64,000 bases of DNA from assembly GCF_003573695.1 (NCBI RefSeq), contig NC_039366.1:158509072-158573071 (forward strand), written 5' to 3'. Source of the DNA: Papaver somniferum. Lineage: Eukaryota > Streptophyta > Magnoliopsida > Ranunculales > Papaveraceae. Both the position numbers and the translations under genes were made by a program. Each line of letters opens with the position of its first letter. The first letter of the stretch is position 1. The notes under the pieces are model-generated. The model was not told where the DNA came from, did not search any database, and was given only the letters and a program-made list of their open reading frames with translations. Below, one piece after another: positions 12,715 to 23,863 of this stretch.

Positions 12715-13075
12715 TATTACTAATTGTGGAATTCGGCGGAGAATAATTCACAAAACTGAGTAATAAGATGTTTATTATTAATTCATAAGATCAACTGAGG
12801 ATTCGACTACGAATTCAGAATAATAAAGTGACCATTACCATTTCATGGGATCGTAGATTCGACCATAGGATCAGAGTAATTAAGATTTATCTATTACCAT
12901 TTATGAGACCAGTTGTGGATTCGATCATGAAATCGGAGTAATGAGATAATATAGTTATTGCTATTCTATGAGATCAAGCCGTGGATTCGATCATAGAATC
13001 GGAGCAATTGTTTATTTCCATTCCATGGGACCAGTCGTGGATTCGACCATGGAATATGAGCAATAATAGATTATT
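12715..13075 (-). repeat. Five imperfect tandem units of about 65 bp in the Tat LTR
   Basis: Each unit pairs a GATTCGACCATGGAAT-like segment with its near-inverse ATTCCATGGGACCAGTCG, followed by GAGTAAT. The last unit (13020-13060) is close to a palindrome. Equivalent units are at 40020-40330 in J. Confidence 0.75.
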
Positions 13076-13134
13076 CTGGGAATTCAGTAGTGAATGTCAC
13101 GACAGAATTAATCTTAATTAGGAATAATTAACTT

Positions 13135-13330
13135 TGTGGCTCTATACTAGCAGAGAAAGCTATCCAGGAGCATTAATTATCCCGATATGAGCTTGTCGGT
13201 AAGTCATATCCTTTATATAGTCAGGGTAAACTTGTTGTTTGTTCCTGAAGACGTTATCGCTCTATACTAGCAGAGCAAGCTGTCTAGGAGCCGTCCATCT
13301 CGTGATACTATATAGAAATAATCACTGAAA
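13135..13330 (-). repeat. Paired GCTCTATACTAGCAGAGC hairpin motifs at the LTR U3 start
   Basis: Two units with GCTCTATACTAGCAGAG and a trailing AGCTGTCTAGGAGC occur near 13139 and 13259. GCTCT and AGAGC form a 5-bp stem around an 8-base loop. K has three such units (14132-14400) and J has two (39845-40000), so copy number varies between LTR copies. Confidence 0.75.
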
Positions 13331-14665
13331 GTATTTAGTATTCATGAGATATGTTGTTGTCCAGTCGTGAGACTACATATCTACATGTACTCTGAGAGAA
13401 AGTACTCTCCGTTGAGAATTCGATGAGAGACCCATGTCTCGATACTCACGTCTGATTGCTGAATCAGAGCTTCGTATAATTATGAGTTTACGATTTTATC
13501 CTTTGTCGAAAATCCACCATCTACAGAAGGAAATAATAATAAAATAATAAGGAATGCAAGGTGCGGGACCGGCCATAACTAGGCATGACCGGACAGTTAG
13601 TAGGCTTGGTTCCGCACACCTTTCCTAATTATTTATTATTTCCTTGATATGAAGAAAACACCATAAAACTGTGGAGTTTCCTTGAAACGAATGAATTTTG
13701 TTCAAATGAGGGAATTTTCATGAGATCAAGGAAAATAATAAAAAATATGACAAAATATAAAATTGGGCGTGGGACTGGCCACGACACGACCGGCCGGCCG
13801 ATGGGCCCAGTCCCCCAGCGCCTTGATTAATATTTTATTATTTATTATTTTCTTCCTATTTTGCATAGGTTCATCGTTCCTTCGTATTTTGGAATGCTCG
13901 TTCGTGCATTCAGGTGCTCGTTAGTGCATTATTGCTGAGTACACTTGCACCATTTTAGTCGGGGCTTACTCGATAGTGGCTCAGATGCCCGTACGTTGAA
14001 TATTTATCACTAACCCATGGAATTCTGCTGGGAAGAACCACGAATTGAAGTAATGAAATATTATGAAGAACGTAGAATGTTTCTTAATATTCAGATAATG
14101 AATTTAAGGATTAGAAATAATTAACTGATGGCTCTATACTAGCAGGCATGCTGTCTAGGAGCATTAATTATTAGAGGATTGGGTGATATGAGCTAGTTGA
14201 AGCGTCATATTTATTATGTATAGTATAGTCAGGGAAAACACGTTATTGCATCCTGAAGACGTTATCGCTCTATACTAGCATGCAAGCTGTCTAGGAGCCG
14301 TCCAATCATAATGATTCTATACATATGTCTTTTATATAGTCAGGGAAAACATTGTTACATCCTGAAAACGTTATTGCTCTATACTAGAAGGCAAGCTGTC
14401 TAGGAGCCGTCCAATCGTTCGATTCTATATAAAAGTAATTACTGAAATTGCTCAGCATTCATGAGATATGACGTTGCCTCAGTTGAGAGACCGCGTATTC
14501 ACGTATGCTCTGAGAGACAATATACTCAGTCAGAGATTCTTGTGGCATGAGCTTTCATGCTTCAATGAGAGACATAAGCCTCAATACTCATCTGATTGCT
14601 GGATCAGGAGCATGTACAATTATGGTTTTACGATTTTAGCCTTTGTCGAAAATCCACCATCTACA

Positions 14666-16461
14666 TTAAGTCAAAAGCCTTTGACATATCAAGCTTTAAA
14701 GCAAGAAAGTTTTGCTTTTCCTTTTTATTCTTCATTATTTGAATTATTTCTTGAGCTAGTTGAATATTGTTAGAGATATGTCTTCCTGGTACATAAGCAA
14801 CTTGTAGACGAGATATGATATTGTTCATTACCTTCTTCAACCTTGTAGAGAGAATCTTTGAGATGATCTTGTAAGAAGTATTGCAAAGAGCAATTGGCCT
14901 TAAATCAGAAGGAAATTGTTTGTTCTTTGTCTTTGGAATAAGAGATATATTAGTGTTGTTTAATTTGGCCTCACCATATTAATCACATCATTACCTACAA
15001 TTTCCCAATGAGAATGAAAAAATCATGGTGGGAAACCATCTGGGCCTGGAGATTTCCATGGCTTCATGGCTTTAAGAGCTTTCCAAATTTCACTAGGTTC
15101 TGGAACTTTAATTAAATCCAGATTTTCAGAGGCAGTGATAACTTGTGGGATATTTTGAAGAAGAGCTTCATTTTTTGCTGGTAAAGATGTTGTATGTGTG
15201 CACTATAATGCTGAATAAGTAAATTCTCCAAATCACTTCTACTTGAACACCAATTTCCATTACTGCCTTTCAAAGCTTCAATGTTGTTCATAGATCTCCT
15301 TCTATTTGCATTTGTATGATGATATTTAGTATTCCTGTTAAGTAAAACTGGTCTCTTGCTTTTTGCCCCCAGAACTCACTTTATATTTGGTGCCAGTGCT
15401 CTATCTCTTGCTCCAACTGTTGAACTTGCATAGTACTGTTATCATGTGGCTGAGAATGTTGTTGACTGCCTCAAGTTATTGATGAAGGAGATGTAAATTG
15501 CTTTGAATATCACCAAACTTAGATCTATTCCATTTAGAAATATATCTTCTAGCAATGACTAGCTTTCTTGAGAACTGGAAAGCACATGAACCTTGCAATT
15601 GATTACTCCAAGCAGCAACTACTTCAGCTTTTGGAGAGTCATCCCTTTCATAACACTGGAAGTATTTCCAGTTTCTTCTCTTATCACTTTGCATAAAAAC
15701 AATATCCAATAAGATGGGACAGTGATCAGACCCCACTTGAGGTAGATGAAGAAGTTTTGAGTCAGGAAAACTAAGAATCCAATATGCATTATTCAGTGTT
15801 CTATCCAATCTAGATCTTCTAACACCAGTACCATGCACATTACTAGACCAAGTAAAAGATCTCCCTGAATAACCCATGTCTCCCAAACCAGCATCATGTA
15901 TCATATTTATATAAGAGGAATCTCTTGAAGTATTGACAAGATGCATAAGCATCTTATCTCTTGAGGTATCTTATCAATACCTCTTGAAGTATTTGAAGCA
16001 GGAACTTGAGTAGATAGCCTATTTTCATTATTGAAGACCAAATTTAAGTCACCAATAACCACCCATGGCTGGTTGATAGTATGACTTAAATCCCTTATGT
16101 AAGACCATTGCTTTTCTTTATGGTTTGGATAAGAAGATCCATACATGCAAGTGAGAATCCATTCTGGCTTAGATGGATCATCATGAACCAAATAGTTAAT
16201 TATCCAAGTATCTGCATTAACAACTTTAAACTGGAAGCCATCTTTCCATAAGAGAATGAGACCACCAGCTAAACCTACAGATGATATGAGTTTATTGTTT
16301 GGGTATTTAAAAGGCCTAATCAATTTATGCATCTTATCAATACCTAGTTTAGTTTCTGAGATAAAAATAATATCAGGGTCATATCTACTAAGTAAATCTT
16401 TGAGATAATCCCTAGTGGTTTTACTATTAAAACCCTGACAATTCCAATCTAAGACTCTCAT
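14666..16461 (-). pseudogene. LINE-2 ORF2 fragment: endonuclease and N-terminal reverse transcriptase
   Basis: The likely start is ATG at 16461, opening with MRVLDWNCQGF, the usual first strand of the APE-type endonuclease. DIIFISETKL (catalytic Glu) and WVVIGDLNLV follow. A frameshift near 15950 lies beside a small duplication (CTCTTGAAGTATT twice). The next piece (15476-15952) has GYSGRSFTWSS and VGSDHCPILLD, the SDH catalytic motif. RT begins around 15000, with IPKTKNKQFPSDLRPIALCN encoded at 14890-14950, and ends at KLDMSKAFDL against the K LTR. Multiple frameshifts and the truncation make it a pseudogene. Confidence 0.85.
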
Positions 16462-16761
16462 GTTCAGACAATTAAGTAAAGCTGGAGAGTATCTAGAGAA
16501 ATGTACTAACCTAAGTAAACTTAAGGAGAAATAGCAATAAGAGTAAATGCAGAAAGGGTTATCATAAAAAAACAAGAATAAAGGATAGAAAGTTACGCTG
16601 AGTGCAAAGCTCCTTTGATCCTGTGTGGCATTCAACCTTGAAACAACAACATTTTCCTTATGAACCTCCATTTCAGCAGTTTCCATGAATTCAACTTGAG
16701 AATTATTAATACAAGTATGATCATTACCATTGCCAATACCAGCATGGTCAGCTAGGGTAGG

Positions 16762-17701
16762 TTAAGTAAGAGATAGGTTATTACCAGAAGACTGGTTAGG
16801 TTGGTTTCTAGCACTTTTATTAAGTCTTCCATCATCTGCATCTTGCTCAGCAGCTTCATTGCCATCAACAACGTACTCAACTTCTCCCTCCTTATCAATT
16901 GCTTCACCATCTGCAACACCAGCATCATTCTTTTTCTTACAATGTTCCTTATATTCTTCCACAGTCACGGCTCTTTCACTAAGAGCTAAAGCTATCGATT
17001 CACAATTCTCTTTGTCATGCTGAAAAGTATAGCACTCCTTACAAAGACTGTGCGGCTGCTTAACCCAGTGATACTTAATCCACACTACTTCTTCAAAGTT
17101 TGAATTCCACCATTCTCCCCTTTTCATTGGTTTATTAAAATCCATTTCAATGCGAGCAATAATCATATTTCCAGATCTAGGTCTGCAATTTTTTGGTTCA
17201 GTGGATATCTTTTTTCCCAGATCTTCTATAGCTTCACTTATAACATCTACATGATGATGCTCGAGGAGTAAACCTTTGAATTGAACATTCCATGCTTGTT
17301 TGGTGAAGGTGTAGTCCTGGTAAGGGATAGCTGTGGTGTAAACTTGAAGAGCAAGTAAACACCTTTGAACGTTCCATGGGGACTTTTTCAGAACATCATT
17401 CATTGTCTTCTCAAAATTTAAACTTGCAGACATACAGATGATTCCCAACAACTCTGACCTCTCTTTTTTTGTAAATATTCCAAAGAAAATTCAACTCCTC
17501 TTTAACATCCCCAGTTTCAATCTCTAGCTCCTTTATAATAAGCTTCCCGAACAAGCTATTAGACCACTCTTCATCAGCAGCACTAATGTGTTTCGAAGAT
17601 CCAATCACTCCTCTAACAGAGTTACCCGAAGTTTTCCTAATGGTGGTGTTTTTCATCTTCATAGTGATGTCGGAAACTTTGTTGCTGCTACTAGTGTTCA
17701 T
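16762..17701 (-). pseudogene. LINE-2 ORF1: DUF4283-like and zinc-knuckle protein, frameshifted
   Basis: The probable start is ATG 17701 (MNTSSSNKVSDIT). The N-terminal part ends near 17411-17451 with ELNFLWNIYKKREVRVVGN. The match then continues in another frame with LNFEKTMNDVLKKSPWNVQR, typical of DUF4283, so one frameshift lies near 17440. The second part (to 16762) has a CCHC knuckle, CKECYTFQHDKENC, in C-X2-C-X4-H-X4-C spacing, then an acidic tail. It is expected to bind LINE RNA. It is diverged from LINE-1 ORF1, with a different N-terminus and acidic rather than basic C-terminus. Confidence 0.8.
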
Positions 17702-19011
17702 TCTTTTTCTCACGCAAACTAGATTTTTAGGGTTTCTCAAGCTTGAATGATATATGAAACTTCTCTGGTTGTTCCTACTTATATTGAGACTAGGATAAAG
17801 AATAATAAAGATAATATTATTCTGTTTTCTAAATAGGGTAGAAGAAATCTCCAGATAAGATTTTCGCATATTCCGTTATAAATGATATAATGAGCAACAT
17901 GCACATTCCTTATTTTGTTGAACATAATAACCAAATTAGAGAAAGTTATTATTTTGCAGCAATCATGTTGAATAAACTCCGAGATGTACGTAACATTCCT
18001 AAACTCAAGGCATGAGAAGGTGGAAATTTTTGAATTTTGAATTTCCCTAAAGGTCAACGGGTAAAGGATCGGTGGACAACTCAGTGCTCTAATGGTTTTT
18101 GGATCCTAACTAAGAAGAGAATGTTGATCATACTGGTATATACTGAACTTTTCTATGATAATATTTGGTAAAACTACCAGATCAAACAAAACTGTCGAGT
18201 TATGCAATATTGCAATTTTTGGCAAAACTGCCATTATAAGGAAAAAAATGCTGATTTCAAAGATCCAAAACTGAATGAATCCCATTCCAATGATCAAACG
18301 AGCCCTGCAAATATTAAGAACTCATGGTTACAAACACTCTCAAAGACTTTAAAAGAGGATAATAGAAAAGATACAACTAAAAATCAAGTTTTGCTAAGTC
18401 AAGCAAATAAAGAAATCAGAAAACAACCAAAACGATATTAAGAGAAGTACAAATCACATGATCTTAATCAGAAGAGGAACAAGCTAACAAAGTAATAGAA
18501 CACATTAAAATATATAGATGAAATCAATAGAAATAGAGAGAAGAAAAAAAAATTAAGCCGAGTTGACTCATAATCGCCCGATTCGCAGAGCTTCGAAGGA
18601 GAATAATACAACTTGTTAACAATCTTATACCAAGATTATCTTTAGTCCAATAAATGATTCACTAAATCACCAAATTACACAGATGAAGTGATATTTATAG
18701 TACTTGAATGCTTAGTACAAAGTTAGACTTAAAGGAGAATAATTTTGCCTATGAATTAGATACTTATTATTAATACCAAAATCTATAGACTATTAAGACA
18801 TATTAAAATTATATGCAGACTCAAAATTTAAATCATATTTATCAATGCCAATATTTAAGAAGATATAATATGCAGATTCAATATGAATTATGTTTAGAAG
18901 ATTAAGGCTTAACGTACCAACTGGACTATCAACTTAAGAATAATAACACAGTTGATAATAGTTTTTGAGTAATTAAGTTGGTAGCAAATTTATACTAGAT
19001 TGTATTTGGAA
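17702..19011 (-). other. LINE-2 5' leader and uncharacterised AT-rich DNA
   Basis: No convincing coding sequence in 1.3 kb. The short plus frame at 18202-18441 has no recognisable domain. Near 18590 the sequence GATTCGCAGAGCT resembles the LINE-1 leader (about 9272), suggesting shared 5' UTR sequence. The stretch 18730-19011 is AT-rich and unassigned. Confidence 0.45.
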
Positions 19012-19118
19012 AATTGAGTTTGACTGTCTAGTTGATTCTCTAGAAAGTATATTGGAGTAAGTCCTCTCAGATTGCCAAACGAATTGTTGGGTGTGGTTGT
19101 TAGACCCCCGCATTTTCA
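19012..19118 (+). mobile_element. Remnant of the 5' LTR of element A
   Basis: The last 107 bases of an LTR, matching the end of the A 3' LTR (34144-34250) and of D, with the terminal CGCATTTTCA at 19118. The rest is absent here, most simply because LINE-2 (and K inside it) inserted in this LTR. Confidence 0.75.
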
Positions 19119-19120
19119 AT

Positions 19121-19132
19121 TGGTATCAGAGT
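19121..19132 (+). promoter_or_regulatory. Primer-binding site of element A (initiator tRNA-Met type)
   Basis: TGGTATCAGAGT follows the LTR end by two bases. TGGTATCAGAGC is the standard plant copia site for initiator methionine tRNA. This copy has one change at the last base. Confidence 0.85.
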
Positions 19133-19213
19133 AGGCAAACACATTAAAGACCTTATAAGTCTGTGTTTGTAGCAATCTGTGTTCTGAGGACCTAAGAAGT
19201 ATCTCACAAGATA

Positions 19214-20257
19214 ATGCATATTGATATTCCTTCCAAAGATTTTGATTACAACAAAAATCTTGGGTTTGCCTTAAAGGATAGCTCCTTAGTAGATTCTTCT
19301 GAATCCTGAGGGAAAAATAAGATTTGTGAGCTTGTGTCAGAATCCGAAATGGAACTCACCAGATCATTAAAAAAATCTGCTGACCTTCAAGTTTCTAAAA
19401 TCAAGACTCTTGAAGAAAAGAATGATCAGATTATTGATAAATTTGAGAAATCTCTTGAAAGGGAACATGAACTCTACACCTTCATTGAATCTCTCTATAA
19501 CAATATCGAAAATTTGGTTCAAAAACCTACTTTACAGCGTGAAAAAATTAGTTCACTTGAAGATATTGTTAGAGAAGATTCAATTAGAGAAAAGCGTTTA
19601 GTCAAGGCTCATTCATCAGAAATAAACAGTTATCGTGTTTAAAAAGAGAAACTTGTTGCATCTCTTCAATTTTCCCGAGAACAGTGTAACGCCTTGAAGA
19701 AGGAAAACTATGTCTTGATGATTAAGTCATCCTCTTCATCTTCCTCTGATACTCACAAGGTTTTACCTGGTGTAAAGAAAAATTCATCCAAGGAATTACC
19801 TACTGTGAATCACTTGCAAAATTTTCATGTGGAAGAAAAAGTTTTGGGTCAAGGCAATCATGTCTCAAATCCGCGATGTTGTTCCTTCTGTGGGAAAAAG
19901 AATCACTATGCTCTTCATTGTTTTGCCAGGAAGAAACAAATCTCTGATCTCCATAATTTGTTTCTTTCTACTGTCAACGGAGTAAATCTTCTGACGGCGT
20001 CTTCAATGAATTTTTTTTCTAAAGAAAACCAGAATTCTTATAAAAATGATCTCTCATCTATAAATCATCACAGGTTGTATGTTCTCTATTATGGCATAAG
20101 CTCTTGTGCCACTAATGAACACTTTCCCTATGCTCATAGAACAAGTCTGGCAAGTATAGGTCAAGAAAATGGAAATCCTCCAACTTCTCTCCTCTGGAAC
20201 CGATATCTAGAGGTCCTAGACTCAGTCCTCAGAAAATTCCTTCTGATGGACTATTGA
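19214..20257 (+). pseudogene. gag: Element A gag-like ORF: coiled coil and CCHC zinc knuckle, no capsid domain
   Basis: The frame opens at ATG 19214 (MHIDIPSKDFDYNK) and is interrupted only by an in-frame TGA near 19307 and a TAA at 19640-19642. The middle has heptad-like Leu/Lys/Glu sequence (KTLEEKNDQIIDKFEKSLER), probably a coiled coil. Near 19870-19920 is a perfect knuckle, CSFCGKKNHYALHC (C-X2-C-X4-H-X4-C). The UBN2 capsid domain seen in D is missing between the start and the coiled coil, so the protein would lack the main assembly module. This is a gag derivative of SIRE-type copia elements. I cannot tell whether the missing domain is a deletion or a feature of the subfamily. Confidence 0.75.
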
Positions 20258-20731
20258 AAGGGTCTATGAAAAATTCTTCTGGAATAAGTTATAATCAATG
20301 GAAATAAGGTAATACACAGTTGAAATATTCAAAAAACTTGTACAACCCTTCTCCCATGTTTCGTACTGAGATCACTTCTCAATCCTTTACCTGACTCTAG
20401 GTAACCTCATCCTTGAATCTATCTTGAGAGGTACAAGGATGATGATTATGGGAGTCCCAAGATTTGTTATATATTTTTTTGTGTTGTTTTTCTTTTGTTA
20501 ATCAATCTGAGTTGTGCAATCCTGCTATCATGGCTCATGCTCTAATTTAAAGATTATTGAGTTATATTAACAAACATTGTGTCTGTCTTATTGGATTCTT
20601 TCTTAATCCATCTTTCTCTTGTGAACGGTCCGTGTTCTTCTCCTGCAAGTTCATAGGGTTTCCTTGATGATAAGTGTATTCTCTTTATACATATATATCC
20701 TATATTGTATTAATCCATCCGTAACATTTAT
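20258..20731 (+). other. Noncoding spacer between gag and ORF2 of element A
   Basis: No ORF. The sequence ends in a pyrimidine- and AT-rich leader (20600-20731), with a TCCGTG segment near 20628 that resembles the leader of ORF2 in H (37300-37414). It is where a polymerase gene would start in an autonomous element, yet no protease, integrase or RT sequence is visible. Confidence 0.6.
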
Positions 20732-22359
20732 ATGGACAACTCTGCAAAATCTCAAGAGATTGTGCATCTTGATATGGAGGAAGACACTCAAGGACCTGAG
20801 TCGATTCAACAGCTGGTTCTAAAGAAGATGCTTGCAAGGAAAGAACACAATTCCTGGATTGGTGAGTCTGTCAAGGATTTAACTCGTTTTCAGAATGATT
20901 CAAAGGTCGAGTTTTCAAATCTCCAACTACAAATAAACCAACTCTTAGATGGTCAATCCAGAATCCTTGCAAACCAAAATATTCTGATACGGAAACAGAA
21001 AAAGCTCATCATGGATTGTGTCAAAGCTAGATGAAAAGGCGAGGGTACCCAAATAAACCTCAAGATAAAACTTTTCCTGCCTATAAGTCCTTTCTCCGGA
21101 AGTGATTGTCTATGGACAGAGTCGAGACAATACAACTAATCGGTTCACACTTCATGTGATCGTCCATGGATACGAGATTGAGACAATACAACAATGAAGT
21201 ATGTTTACTTGATACAAAGGTTCGGACTTAACTAAACACAATAGGATTGCTTATCAAGTAAATAGGAATTAACATTTGTGTAGTTTACTTTAATTATAAT
21301 AAAACAATTACAATGCGGAAAATAAAAGTAAATGACACAAAAGGATTTTGTTAACGAGGAAACCGCAAATACAGAAAAACCCCGGGACCTTGTCCAGAAT
21401 TGAATACTCTCAGGATTAAGCCACTACACAAAATTACACCAACTTCGTATAGTTGAGACCAAGCAACTAAACCTATAGTTCACCTAGTTCCGTCTGTATT
21501 CCTACGCCTCCAACTTATAAATAAGTCACGTACTTGGAACAATTCCTTTGGTCCGTATTCCAAACAGCGAAGGAACAACATATCTGTTTGGTATCAACTC
21601 TCTTCAACCAAGTGATATGAGTCAAACAAAGGCTCTTCCGTTTATCTTAACATAAACTCCTTCGTCAGGTCCTTAGATCTATCTTATGTTCAACTACCGA
21701 AGTAATCGTTTAAGATTAATCCAACAACACTCTTAATCCAAAGAATTGTGTTGATGCCGATCTACTCAATTAATCAATCCAATCTACCACAAGGATAAAC
21801 CGATTATTAATTGGATCCTCTTTTACCAAAACAAGTATTGTGCACACCAAAGATTATAAAACCCAAGTCAGATCTTCAATATCTTCTTTGTCTTCAAATC
21901 TTCTTAAATCTTCAATAAAAACCTGCACACAATCACTTGAATCTCTTGTGATCAATCATGCACAGGACGAAGTCTGTTAACAATGGATTATCACAAGATC
22001 GTCTTTAGAACTAACAACAGTCTAAAGATCCCTGTCGAAACTCTGAACTATTTTGAGTGAATCTTATATCAGAATAGAAGATTCTCAAGAATAAACAAAC
22101 TAGGTGCAATCAGATTTCAACCATCGTTAGTCAATCAAATCAATAAAAACAAAAGATAAACCGCAATTATCTTGTTTCCCACCAACGGTACACGCTAGAG
22201 CTTCTCAATCCCAAAGAAGACTTTAAACTGAGCGGTCGTAAGAGATTTCGCCTAATTAGGTTACTCTCCTCTCCGAATAGACGGCTACACCAGTAACAAC
22301 AACAAAAGTGGAAGTCTGTTGTTACGAAGGATTAGTTTGCTAGAAAGGCAAACTTCAAG

Positions 22360-22367
22360 TATTTATA
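22360..22367 (-). promoter_or_regulatory. TATA box in the element B LTR
   Basis: The minus strand reads TATAAATA in the context GTCTATAAATACTTG. The same site is at 28774-28781 in the other B LTR and 52364-52371 in C. It marks the probable U3/R boundary region. Confidence 0.7.
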
Positions 22368-22914
22368 GACAAGGAATTTTGGACACCAAGGAATTTCCAC
22401 AACCGAAAATATTCTCAAGATATTCAATAAAGCATAAATTCGGTTTTCACAATTCCTGGAAATGCTCTGTCTAAAAATAATGATCGAAATCTCTCGGAAA
22501 ATCTAATTAGTAAATGCACATTACTAATTCTGGAATTTCCCTACAAAATGAACTTAATAACCTTAATTAAAAGATTCTTAACTTACTTGTGTTTCGATCC
22601 TGGAATTCTCTTCCCTTAGCCGTTAAGGAATATCTTTGAACAATTAAAGAAATAAACATTCACAGCACATGTTCAAAGTATGTCGACATCCTTACTTTGT
22701 AAGTTTTCTTTCACACATACAACCTTGAAACCGATTTGCCACACTTCCAAACAAGTTTAAATTGGTTCATCTGAATTTCAAGAACTATGCGATTGATCAA
22801 ACCAACATTCAATCAAAATCATGGGTTTAACGGTTCTACCAAAACAAGTTTCGGTTCTACCTCCATGTGAGTACTGTGCATAGTCACACTAGCTTTCCAA
22901 AATTCGGTTGACTA

Positions 22915-23130
22915 GGTACTAGGATCGGTTCCCCACATATATATGGTATCTAACTTATATGTGTTGCACATGTCCATAGGATCGGTTACCCTTTGCCTAA
23001 AAACGTGTTGCACATGTCCATAGGATCGGTTCCTCTTTCTGCTATAAACCTTGCTGCACCCCATACAAGGATCGGTTCCCCTTTGTGATGTACTGCACGT
23101 CTTACTAGGATCGGTTCCCCTTTCCCATAT
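22915..23130 (-). repeat. Five-copy GGATCGGTTCCCC array in U3 of element B
   Basis: Plus-strand copies of AGGATCGGTTCCCCTTT-like sequence start at about 22921, 22978, 23022, 23068 and 23107, spaced 39-57 bp. Several are preceded by TGCACATGTCCAT or GCACCCCATACA. The array recurs at 29335-29545 and 52919-53135. Confidence 0.85.
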
Positions 23131-23863
23131 TTGGTTAGACAAAACATAAACCCGATCATACCATCTCAGGTGATTACTTAAGATCGGTTTCACTAATAAA
23201 AGTCATACCAATACATAAGTCAGGCCTTTGTGAATAGTTCTACCAAGAACACAAACAAGTTGTGAGCGGTTATACTCAATCACACATATTGGTTGTTCAT
23301 AAGATATGCAATGAATCACGAAACCAATAACTCCTGGCAATTACCTTTTCGGTTCACAAACAGGTTTATGAACTTACTTCCTTGGAACGCATGAAAACAT
23401 TGTTCCCTAGGATGAAATCCTCACCTCATACCCATACATAATCACAATTGCATTCAAATGATTATGGCAATGTCTTATCTACAAAGTTTAATGGTTAAGC
23501 AATAAACCTCGTATTGTATTCCTTAAATACTATGTCTATCTAGAGTTCAAATATGCTTTGCAGTTATGTTTTCAATATGCACGACTTGAAAGATACGTTA
23601 GGGAATGAAACAGTTCAAGTCAAATATCACTAACCTCAAGTGGAAGGATGATTGTTGTCCTTATAGATCCTTGCTTATTCACATCTTCAAGACTTCACAA
23701 TACTTGTAATGTCTCATATCCTAATACTTTCAAGCTAACCTATACGAAGTCGACTCTAGTACATAATCAAGCGACTCTTAACATGAGTTTTGATTCACTA
23801 AAATATGACAACCAAACTTGACATACCAACGCTTGGCGGGTTCAACCGAGCCATGCTCTAACA

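Larger units (their letters stand above)
9954..13525 (-). mobile_element. Solo LTR M of the Tat family, nested in the K LTR
   Basis: Plus-strand ends are TGTAGATGGGG at 9954 and CCATCTACA at 13525, giving 3572 bp. GAAGG at 9949-9953 and again at 13526-13530 is a perfect 5-bp target duplication. No internal region remains, so this is a solo LTR left by recombination between two LTRs. Its sequence is the same family as the LTR it interrupts and as J at 39610-43119 in the opposite orientation. It contains no gene. A TATA box (TATAAATA on the minus strand) lies at 10388-10395. Confidence 0.95.
1705..14665 (-). mobile_element. 5' LTR of Tat element K, interrupted by LINE-1 and solo LTR M
   Basis: On the plus strand the LTR runs from TGTAGATGGGGG at 1705 to CCATCTACA at 14665, so its ends are TG...CA. 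Without LINE-1 (3510-9330), M (9954-13525) and their target duplications, it is about 3.55 kb. That matches M (3572 bp) and the J 5' LTR (3510 bp). The pieces are 1705-3509, 9346-9953 and 13531-14665. No genes belong to the LTR itself. It carries palindromic repeat units (near 3410, 9432, 9600, 9790, 13562, 13767) and three copies of a GCTCTATACTAGCAG motif (14132-14400). A decayed TATA region lies near 2134-2143. K is inserted in LINE-2, so its 5-bp target copy should be TTAAG at 14666-14670, with the partner outside the window. Confidence 0.9.
14666..19011 (-). mobile_element. LINE-2: second plant LINE, 3' part displaced by element K
   Basis: A minus-strand LINE with ORF1 (16762-17701), ORF2 (14666-16461) and a long 5' leader. 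RT stops abruptly at 14666, right after KLDMSKAFDL, where the K LTR begins. K therefore inserted into this LINE and its 3' half lies beyond the left window edge. The 5' boundary is inferred. Element A LTR sequence begins at about 19012, so LINE-2 probably sits in the A 5' LTR. Confidence 0.75.
21032..23863 (-). repeat. 3' LTR of element B
   Basis: 2832 bp. In element orientation it begins TGTTAGAGCATGGCTCGG at 23863 and ends CGCCTTTTCA at 21032. It holds the five-copy GATCGGTTCC array (22921-23125), a TATA box and the conserved R/U5 block (21345-21400). Short minus frames such as 22912-23193 are only the array read as protein. Confidence 0.93.

Noticed and set aside
14468..14773. Plus frame of 101 codons spanning the K LTR end and LINE-2
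   Set aside because: It crosses an insertion junction and runs antisense to the LINE-2 reverse transcriptase.
19121..19132. tRNA-like sequence TGGTATCAGAG at several places
   Set aside because: These are retrotransposon primer-binding sites adjacent to LTR ends, not tRNA genes. No cloverleaf is present.
22915..23130. Regularly spaced short repeats resembling a CRISPR array
   Set aside because: Repeats are only about 16 bp, spacers are uneven, the host is a plant, and the array lies inside an LTR present in several copies.
22912..23193. Minus-strand frame of 93 codons with repeated RGTDP-like residues, also at 52916-53197
   Set aside because: It is the translated GGATCGGTTCC array inside the LTR. 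The frame is open only because the repeats lack stops, and it has no start or context shared with a gene.
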